In this document: positions 9,863 to 15,940 of the stretch, piece after piece
How the letters are laid out: each line of letters opens with the position of its first letter
Position numbering within the stretch: position 1 is the first letter of the stretch
Assembly: GCA_033816765.1 (NCBI GenBank)
Contig: CM066291.1
Span: 1,364,001 to 1,428,000 of the forward strand
Source: Nothopassalora personata
Taxonomy: Eukaryota; Ascomycota; Dothideomycetes; Mycosphaerellales; Mycosphaerellaceae
Direction: 5' to 3'
Length of the DNA: 64,000 bases
Translations under genes and position numbers: made by a program
The notes under the pieces: model-generated
What the model saw: the letters and a program-made list of their open reading frames with translations, nothing else
What the model was told of the DNA's origin: nothing
Databases searched by the model: none

Positions 9863-9900
9863 ATTTGCCGGTCCTGGGACCGGGAAATCAGGTCACGTGA
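9863..9900. repeat. Palindrome copy 3 with TCACGTGA, inverted relative to copy 1
   Basis: A 26-bp degenerate copy (9863-9888, core GCCGGTCCTGGGACCGGG), then four bases, then TCACGTGA (9893-9900). It is about 300 bp upstream of the gag start of element A. Its reverse complement aligns with copy 1 across both the CACGTG box and the palindrome. Confidence 0.85.
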
Positions 9901-10739
9901 CGAGCAGCGCAGTAGCCAGATAAAACAAGAGGATTGGCGGACCCTAAACCCCTATACCCTCTACTCGAGAGGTATGAATTGAATTGTTGCCTTGATGCTA
10001 CGCTTACAATACTCAACTGCGCAGTATATATCTCAATGGCCATACCAGGTCCTGCTGGCTTGCCCAAATGTCCAATCAAACCTAAATGAAAAAGGGGCAA
10101 GTTGGACCCAAGGGACCCCTTCCCAAACCCAAACCCAAGGTCAACACAACCCATTAGTCGTCAATAATATGTTTATAACAAGTTAAAGCACATTAACATT
10201 GCCTACAATGCTATTAGGAAACTTTAGTAGAGAAGGCTTATTACTGTTAAGTATACCCTAACATCTAAGATAGTTGTAGATAGGTTCATAAAGCTAAAGA
10301 CTAGTCTACACTTCTAGAGGTTTATAAGCTAGCTTAACCTATTATAGAGGTCTAAGTACTACTAACAGGAGAAGAGTAGACTGTAACCTCCTATATAAGA
10401 TAAGTAGGAGTGTTAAGATGTAGCATCTTAAGGGGAGCTAATAGTTAGGTTATAATCTAATAGCCTAAGGCATCTACGATGACTTAGCTTATCGGAAGAC
10501 ACCTTCTCTCCCCTTTAGCTTAGATAGACATCTAACACAATTCACACATTAGTTCCTAATATATTACTATATGCCCTATGGCTATTAGCTAGTTAAAGAT
10601 TAATCTCTTACTCCACTCCGCTGCTAACTACGTATCCTATTAGGTCTTAACTTAACATATAGTGTCTATCGAGGGAGCGATAGATCCTTTATATAGGGGA
10701 TCTATGTTACGGGACACGGATCCTCGTGTCGTTACGTAC
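9901..10739. other. No gene; TpA-rich RIP-like DNA from about 10160
   Basis: 9901-10155 is unremarkable. From about 10160 composition changes abruptly to TA-rich with abundant TpA and few CpA/TpG, as left by RIP. No usable frame in either strand. Element B is inserted at its right edge, and similar sequence resumes at 13145, so an old repeat was probably split by B. Confidence 0.6.
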
Positions 10740-11058
10740 TGTTACGGATCGGTCTGGGGAAGCCCGTAGCCAACCAATCGATGCCAGCAGACCAGCGGAT
10801 GCACCCGATATGCAGAGTGCTCTCAGTGCTCTCGGGTGCTCTCTCGAGAGAGCAGAGAGAGCAGAGAGAGCAGGAAAGATCACGCCAAGACACGGCACTA
10901 TATAGACGACGCTCTTTTGCAAGTAGATAGGAGCCTCGTGCTCAACCCATTTTAAGTATACACCATATACTGTTTGGAACCACTACCTTCATAACTGATT
11001 GAGACATCCCTGCAAAGATCCAAGCCCGAGTTGTGATAACGTACAGCGGTTCCTAACA
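10740..11058 (+). repeat. Element B 5' LTR
   Basis: 319 bp, identical over its length to 12821-13139. It contains a TATA-like box (10899-10905, TATATAG), a CTCTCTCGAGAGAG palindrome and three tandem AGAGAGCA units. CGTAC target duplication on the left. Confidence 0.95.
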
Positions 11059-11084
11059 ACTTTGAGCACCACCACCAGGGCACT

Positions 11085-12083
11085 TTGCATATGTCTGGGA
11101 GAGACGCTACCCGGAGTCCGTCACGACAACAGCCACAGTCAACTGGCATCACGGAACGAATGAGCGAAATGTCGATTACAGGAAGCAGCAAGAACAACAA
11201 CACTCCTATGGGTATGCTGAACCCATTGGACCACCACCGTGCACCTAAGGTGTCTACGCCGGAGACGTTCGACGGGACCAAGGACAAACTGGAGGCTTTT
11301 CAACTGCAGGTTCAGTTGTACCTTCACTTCAACGCACACCAGTTTCAAGGCGAGGCTTCTAAAGTCTTGTACGCCGCATCCTTCCTACGAGGAAAAGCAG
11401 CTAGAGGATTCCGACCATACCTCAAGGACTGGCTACACAACCAGGGCGAGGGAGAAACACCGAAAACGGAAACTCGAAAAATTTTCCACGACTACGACGA
11501 GTTTGAGACGAAACTCGATGATCTATACGGGATACCAAATGAGGAGGTATACGCCGACCGACATATCCGACAACTTCGACAGACTACTTCTGTAGCGCTG
11601 TACGCCTCAGAATTCCAAGGATATGCCGCCGACCTGGAATGGAACGACGCAGCTTTGCGATCGCAGTTCTACCTCGGGCTGAAAGACAACGTCAAAGCCG
11701 AACTATCCCGAAACGCCAGCGTCGTTACGCTAGGGGCGATGATCAAGGCAGCAAAGGAGATCGACGAAAGGCTCCAGGAGTTGAGGTACGACCGACACGT
11801 ACAGCCTGGATACCAGAGACCCGCCGCGGGCGGAAGAGGGGGCTTCAAGGCCAGAAGTCAGGACCCTAATGGTTACGGAGACCCAATGGAATTGGACGTA
11901 ACGGAACGTAGGACAGGAAGGGGGCTGAAGAGCAAAGGTTCCACCTGCTACGTATGTGGCGAGCAAGGCCATTATGCAAGGAACTGCAAGAAAAAGAACA
12001 TAGTTAGCCGCGAGTTCAACGCAATGATTCGCGAAGAGAAGACATACCAGGAATGCGAGAGCTTTCTCTCGAAATCTGCCTAG
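11085..12083 (+). CDS. Element B Gag with CCHC zinc knuckle
   Basis: 332 codons. Residues about 65-230 form a retrotransposon Gag capsid-like domain (FLRGKAARGFRPYLKDWL, then the YASEFQGYAADLEWNDAALRSQFYLGLKD pattern in part). A basic linker follows, then C-x2-C-x4-H-x4-C (CYVCGEQGHYARNC). The PMELDVTER motif and the region after the knuckle (NIVSREFNAMIREE) match Gag of element C (PMELDVTER, NMVRREQFNTMQRR), so the two are homologous. It ends with a stop soon after the knuckle, unlike the 733-aa Gag of C. The start ATG lies 27 bp after the LTR. It would package B RNA, with Pol supplied by C-type elements. Confidence 0.9.
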   Translation: MHMSGRDATRSPSRQQPQSTGITERMSEMSITGSSKNNNTPMGMLNPLDHHRAPKVSTPETFDGTKDKLEAFQLQVQLYLHFNAHQFQGEASKVLYAASFLRGKAARGFRPYLKDWLHNQGEGETPKTETRKIFHDYDEFETKLDDLYGIPNEEVYADRHIRQLRQTTSVALYASEFQGYAADLEWNDAALRSQFYLGLKDNVKAELSRNASVVTLGAMIKAAKEIDERLQELRYDRHVQPGYQRPAAGGRGGFKARSQDPNGYGDPMELDVTERRTGRGLKSKGSTCYVCGEQGHYARNCKKKNIVSREFNAMIREEKTYQECESFLSKSA

Positions 12084-12186
12084 CAGAAACAACCTGATGA
12101 CGAGGCATCAAACAGCGGCTTCTTGATTTGATGACCTAGGACACAGAAGTCAACACTACGACACGGAAAACAGATAAAGGACGAAC

Positions 12187-12747
12187 TTACGACGAGACCA
12201 ACTCCGAGAAGGATTCAGGAAGGAGGAGATTCCCATCCAAGGACAAGCTAGGGTCGAAGACCGAAGGATCGGAGGCAGGAAACCACCAGTCTTCCGGGAT
12301 GGAAGGCGGAGCGGCCTCGAGCTCCCCTTGTTCTAACACTTGGATGCTCGCCTCCTCGACAGCGATCGCCTCGCCCTCGCGCTTTTCGTGCAGCTCAAGC
12401 TGACGACGAAGACGCGCCTCCTTCGCATAGGCTGCCGCGATCTCTTCACTCTTGCGAACGAGATCATGACGGACCGCTTCAAGCTCACGGGTGAGCTTGT
12501 CCCGTACGGACTGAAGGGACTTCCACTCAGCAGGAGTGACTCGCACGTCACAACCCTTGATGTTGTGTTCGTTGCACTCCGAACAGCGGCCCGATTTGAT
12601 GTGGACACGGCACACCTTTTTCTCACGAGTGCAGAAAGAGCACGACTTGACCATAGTAATCCCGTTCTCTCGAATGAACTTGGCAAGCTTCTTGCGACGA
12701 TGCGTACTGGTTTTGGTGACGGGAAGGGAAAGGGAAGAAGAAGACAT
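12187..12747 (-). CDS. Antisense ORF of element B: Zn2Cys6-like cysteine cluster plus coiled coil
   Basis: 186 codons on the strand opposite gag, with its ATG 73 bp from the 3' LTR. Residues about 35-68 have the spacing C-x2-C-x6-C-x8-C-x2-C-x7-C, which fits the Gal4-type Zn2Cys6 consensus (CX2CX6CX5-12CX2CX6-8C). A charged helical segment of about 60 residues follows (AYAKEARLRRQLEL...KREGEAIAVE), likely a dimerising coiled coil, then an acidic tail. The N-terminus is basic and serine-rich. It is clearly homologous to the antisense frame of element C at 14179 (shared SGRC, CDV, AYAKE-RLR, EAIAVE). Transcription from the antisense side of the 3' LTR is inferred. A DNA-binding regulator is the simplest reading; an RNA-binding or structural role remains possible. 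Confidence 0.8.
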   Translation of the reverse strand: MSSSSLSLPVTKTSTHRRKKLAKFIRENGITMVKSCSFCTREKKVCRVHIKSGRCSECNEHNIKGCDVRVTPAEWKSLQSVRDKLTRELEAVRHDLVRKSEEIAAAYAKEARLRRQLELHEKREGEAIAVEEASIQVLEQGELEAAPPSIPEDWWFPASDPSVFDPSLSLDGNLLLPESFSELVSS

Positions 12748-12820
12748 CGTTGGATGACAAAGTTGGAAAGGAATGACATCTTGTAAGCTTCGGGACGAAG
12801 CTAGGCTAGAAGGGGGATGG

Positions 12821-13139
12821 TGTTACGGATCGGTCTGGGGAAGCCCGTAGCCAACCAATCGATGCCAGCAGACCAGCGGATGCACCCGATATGCAGAGTG
12901 CTCTCAGTGCTCTCGGGTGCTCTCTCGAGAGAGCAGAGAGAGCAGAGAGAGCAGGAAAGATCACGCCAAGACACGGCACTATATAGACGACGCTCTTTTG
13001 CAAGTAGATAGGAGCCTCGTGCTCAACCCATTTTAAGTATACACCATATACTGTTTGGAACCACTACCTTCATAACTGATTGAGACATCCCTGCAAAGAT
13101 CCAAGCCCGAGTTGTGATAACGTACAGCGGTTCCTAACA
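12821..13139 (+). repeat. Element B 3' LTR
   Basis: Identical to 10740-11058, followed by the CGTAC target duplication (13140-13144). Preceded by the purine tract AGAAGGGGGATGG. TATA-like box at 12980-12986. Confidence 0.95.
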
Positions 13140-13239
13140 CGTACTAACGCGGGAGAGCCTTAGGCTTACCGTGCTTAGACCGTAATAAGTAGCTAACTAT
13201 TATAGGTGTAAAAAAGTTTTACTTTTTGCACCTATAACT
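13140..13239. other. RIP-like TpA-rich spacer between elements B and E
   Basis: Short TA-rich sequence with no frame, similar in composition to 10160-10735. It contains a short inverted pair (TAGGTGTAAAAAAG / CTTTTTGCACCTA, about 13203-13234). The last five bases before the LTR of E (TAACT, 13235-13239) are the target duplication of that element. Confidence 0.5.
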
Positions 13240-13445
13240 TATTACGTTACAAGTAGTTAGAAGTCATAAAATGGGCTTATAAAGGTGTCTTAAAAGTAGA
13301 TAGTAGATTATATATGTCTAAGCTAGAATTGAAAGGGCTACTTATAGAAAGGCTATAGGTAACTAATTAATGTTACCTGATTCTTAGCGGCTGCTACCTT
13401 AGGTTTAATTAGGCTACAGCGCCGGTGCACGCTTAGATCGTGACA
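13240..13445 (-). repeat. Element E 3' LTR (left)
   Basis: About 206 bp, homologous to 27545-27750; on the element strand it begins TGTCACGATC, where the right copy keeps TGTTACGATC. More damaged than the right copy, with more T and A in place of C and G. TAACT target duplication at 13235-13239. Confidence 0.85.
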
Positions 13446-13564
13446 CACCCCCTTAGCTCGTGCGGCTTGTAGGTAAATGAGCTAATCGCATGTAATCGCG
13501 TGCACCCTATCTATTACCTATTACCCTACCTACCCACCTTATAACGTTAGGCTTCGTTACTACG

Positions 13565-14090
13565 TGTTAGGTTTGGTATAACCTAATGATATCACAAGTC
13601 AAGAAGACAAGCTCAATCGGGTTTGTTCTCGGGCCGATGGGAAGTTTGAGGGAGAGTGATGAAGCAGTAGTGTCTTGACCTTACAAGGGCTCAAGAAACA
13701 ATGAGGCAGAGGTTGGGTTGTGGTGTATTCCAAACAGTGATATTGAACAGTGAGTTGAACGCCTCGAAGCCATAAGGGATTCTCAGCGCTCCTAAATACA
13801 AAGGAGATTCATAGTCTTAATCTGTTTGATCCGTTGATCTGTTCGACAGATCAAACAGAGCAGCAGATCGTCTCGCGTCGTACTCTGCTCTGATCTGTTG
13901 ATCTGTTCGACAGATCAAGCAGATCAGCAGAGCACTTTGCAGCGGCTGCGCCCGCTTAACTGTGAGGTATCTGATTGGCTTGCGGTTGCAGGCCCAATCC
14001 GATCCGTAACACACTTTGCAGCGGCTGCGCCCGCTTAACTGTGAGGTATCTGATTGGCTTGCGGTTGCAGGCCCAATCCGATCCGTAACA
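13565..14090 (-). repeat. Element C 3' LTR (left)
   Basis: 526 bp, same as 20407-20932. On the plus strand it runs TGTTAGG...CGTAACA. It contains two copies of a hairpin (13834-13854 and 13898-13918; 8-bp stem TTGATCTG/CAGATCAA, loop TTCGA) and ends in two tandem 79-bp units (13933-14011, 14012-14090). Confidence 0.95.
13933..14090. repeat. 79-bp tandem duplication at the LTR edge of element C
   Basis: Two adjacent copies of a 79-bp unit (CACTTTGCAGCGGC...CGTAACA). The same duplication is in the other LTR (20775-20932). On the element strand it doubles the start of U3, including the TGTTACGGATCGG terminus, so an internal copy of the LTR end sits 79 bp inside the real one. Confidence 0.9.
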
Positions 14091-14178
14091 CCATCCCCCT
14101 CTTAGCCTAGCTCGCCACGAGCTGAGGTCATAACTCTGTTGCCTCGGCCGTCGTCGTTTCTTTGTCCATGTTCTCATC

Positions 14179-14739
14179 ATGCCAAAGGTGTCATCTTCAT
14201 CCAGCACCTCTCGTCGCCTCAAGTTAGCAGAAACGATCGAAAGTTTTGGAGAGATAATGGTTCGGTCTTGTTCCAACTGTCGAGCGCATTCGCGCGTGTG
14301 CAAGGTACACGTGTCGTCGGGGCGGTGCAACGAGTGTGTGCGTCGCAACGTTCGTTGTGACGTGAAGGTGTCGCGTTCCGAGTTCGATCGTCTGATCGGT
14401 GAGAAGAAGAAGTTGGAGAGGCAGATTAAGGAGGCCCGCGAGGCTCAAGAGCGTGCTCGGGAGACTCTGAACACTGCATACGCAAAGGAGGAGCGGCTTC
14501 GGAAGCAAATGGAGCTCGTGGATCAGAGAGCCGACGAGGCCATTGCTGTGGAGTCCGCAGCCTTGTCGGAGCTGGAGCAGCAGGAGTCGCTGGACTTTCA
14601 CCTGTCTCCTAACACCTGGGGGCTCATGGTCGATCAGGGATACGACGTGTCGTCGGATTTCTGGTTGTACGGTCCTTCTTCGCTCCGGGTTTCTTCTGGT
14701 GTCGGAGGTACTCCATCAGGAGCACCCGGCAATTCTTGA
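14179..14739 (+). CDS. Antisense ORF of element C: Zn2Cys6-like cysteine cluster plus coiled coil
   Basis: 186 codons, antisense to gag-pol, starting 88 bp inside the 3' LTR edge and overlapping the end of the chromodomain frame (14624-14739). Residues about 30-65 carry C-x2-C-x6-C-x8-C-x2-C-x6-C, inside the Zn2Cys6 consensus, with SGRCNEC and CDVKV. About 70-140 is a charged heptad-like helix (EKKKLERQIKEAREAQERA, AYAKEERLRKQMEL). The C-terminal tail is Ser/Gly/Pro-rich. Homologous to the antisense frame of element B although the two elements differ greatly in size. The upstream sequence in both starts with CCATCCCCCT and TAGCCTAGC, the shared PPT side. A regulator of element or host transcription is an inference. 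Confidence 0.82.
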   Translation: MPKVSSSSSTSRRLKLAETIESFGEIMVRSCSNCRAHSRVCKVHVSSGRCNECVRRNVRCDVKVSRSEFDRLIGEKKKLERQIKEAREAQERARETLNTAYAKEERLRKQMELVDQRADEAIAVESAALSELEQQESLDFHLSPNTWGLMVDQGYDVSSDFWLYGPSSLRVSSGVGGTPSGAPGNS

Positions 14740-15940
14740 GGTTCTCTCTCGGTTCCCAGGTATTTTCTGATTCGTCGTATCCTTTCCACTTGACAAGGTA
14801 TCGCTGACCTTTCTTGTTCAGGATTTTTTCGACTTCGAATTCGTTCTCTGCTTCCGGCTCGAAATGGAAGTTCTCTTGGCAAGGTGTTTCGGCGTCCGCG
14901 GGTTCCAGCCTGGAAACATGGAAGACTGGGTGGATCTTTGCGTCGGGTGGTAGGCGTAGGCGGTAGTTGACTGGTCCGACGATTCTGTCAATGAAAAATG
15001 GTCCGACCTTGACATGATCCAGCTTCTTGGTCTGTCTCCTTGTTTTCAAGTTTTTTGTGAGGAGATAGACCTTATCCCCCTCTTTAAGCAGAGGCGCCAT
15101 TTTTCTGCCATCTTGTCGTTGGTGAGACAGTTTATGTTGTGCATCCGTGATCGCTTTTTGCGCTTCTTTGTGCACTTCCTTAAGAGTATCCGTCGTCACG
15201 ATTGCTCTTTCGGCCTGTGGGTGGAATCCAGGTTCTCCAAACAGGTTAGGATCCTTTCCAAAGTTCGCATAGAATGGCGTCGTAGAAGTTGTCTCTGATT
15301 TGTGGTTGTTCAGTGCAATCTGTGCCATTGGCAGCAGTGAAACCCAATTGTCTTGTGTATGGTTGATGTAGTGCCGTAGATATTGTTCCAAGGTTTGATT
15401 TGCTCTTTCCGTTTGTCCGTCGGTCTCCGGATGGTAGGCTGTTGACAGTTTATGTTTGATGCCGATTGTTCCCATGAGTGTTTTCCAGTAATTGGAAGTG
15501 AACAGCTTGTCTCTGTCCGTGATGAAAACTTCTGGGAATCCATGGTATCGGATCAACCTGTCCAGTATCAAGTATCCGAGCTGTTCTGCAGTGTATGTCT
15601 CTGATGCTGCGATGAAGTGTGTATACTTTGTAAGTCTGTCAACCATGACCAGTATCATGTCGTAGGGTTGTTCGGTGACTTGATCCCGTGAGATGGGGAG
15701 TTTGGTGATGAAATCCATCGTGACTTCGTCCCATGGTTTCGTAGGAGGAGTCCTGAATTGAAGGTGACCGTATTTTGCATGTCGGGCAGCCTTGTTCTGT
15801 TGACAGTGTACACAGCGTTTGACGTAGCGTAGCACTTTTGTCTCATCTGTGGAAATGAGAAGCTGCGTTGTATGAGGTCCACTGTTTTCGTTGTTCCAGG
15901 GTGTCCGTACAGCGGATCGTCGTGATGTTGTCGTATACAT
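14624..15940 (-). pseudogene. Element C integrase core and chromodomain (separated by frameshift)
   Basis: 438-codon frame. It contains the C-x2-C half of the integrase zinc finger (CVHC), the catalytic core with D-x-H-P-E-T-D-G-Q-T-E-R context (STAYHPETDGQTERANQ), a GPF/Y-like region (KVGPFFIDRIVG) and a chromodomain (YLVKWKGYDESENTWEP). Its N-terminal HH half is in the neighbouring frame (15655-18195), whose reading shifts near 15836-15840 in a run ACAAAAG; one base appears missing. The chromodomain marks it as a chromovirus, a group known to target heterochromatin, which fits insertion into RIP-degenerate DNA. Domain calls are firm; whether the shift is a mutation or recoding is not settled, but integrase zinc fingers are not usual recoding sites. 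Confidence 0.88.

Larger units (their letters stand above)
2706..9900 (-). mobile_element. Ty3/Gypsy retroelement A (gag-PR and RT-RH-INT frames intact)
   Basis: Two long overlapping minus-strand frames encode Gag with zinc knuckle and protease (6652-9564), then reverse transcriptase, RNase H and integrase (2885-6706). The domain order RT-RH-INT defines Ty3/Gypsy. The boundaries given are the outer TCACGTGA-plus-palindrome blocks at 2706-2743 and 9863-9900, which form an inverted pair; they may not be the true ends. I could not find a convincing pair of long terminal direct repeats. A TATA-like box lies at 9720-9727 upstream of gag, but no copy of that region is seen downstream of pol inside the window. 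The 3' LTR may therefore lie beyond the left edge, which would place the 761-aa frame inside the element. Confidence 0.75.
10740..13139 (+). mobile_element. Element B: gag-only Gypsy LTR element (non-autonomous)
   Basis: 2400 bp with two identical 319-bp LTRs (TGTTACGG...CCTAACA) and a 5-bp target duplication CGTAC on both sides (10735-10739 and 13140-13144). Inside are a sense gag (11085-12083) and an antisense 186-codon frame (12187-12747); there is no protease, RT or integrase. The LTR termini, a purine tract with GGGGGATGG before the 3' LTR and a CTTTGAGC primer-site-like sequence after the 5' LTR all resemble element C. Its Gag is homologous to that of C, so C-type Pol could mobilise it. 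Identical LTRs and lack of RIP imply recent insertion. Confidence 0.95.

Noticed and set aside
2718..9888. The palindromes considered as LTR ends of element A
   Set aside because: Sequences beside them are not direct repeats of each other beyond the palindrome and CACGTG box, and one copy is inside pol.
10707..10922. 71-codon frame with a near copy at 12806-13003
   Set aside because: It falls within the LTRs of element B; the GAGAGA repeats give a protein-like but unsupported translation.
13834..13918. Repeated TTGATCTG...CAGATCAA hairpins considered as a CRISPR-like array
   Set aside because: Only two units, inside an LTR, in a fungal genome; explained as LTR structure.
13817..14014. 65-codon frame, repeated identically at 20659-20856
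   Set aside because: It falls within the LTRs of element C; the duplication is explained by the LTR pair.
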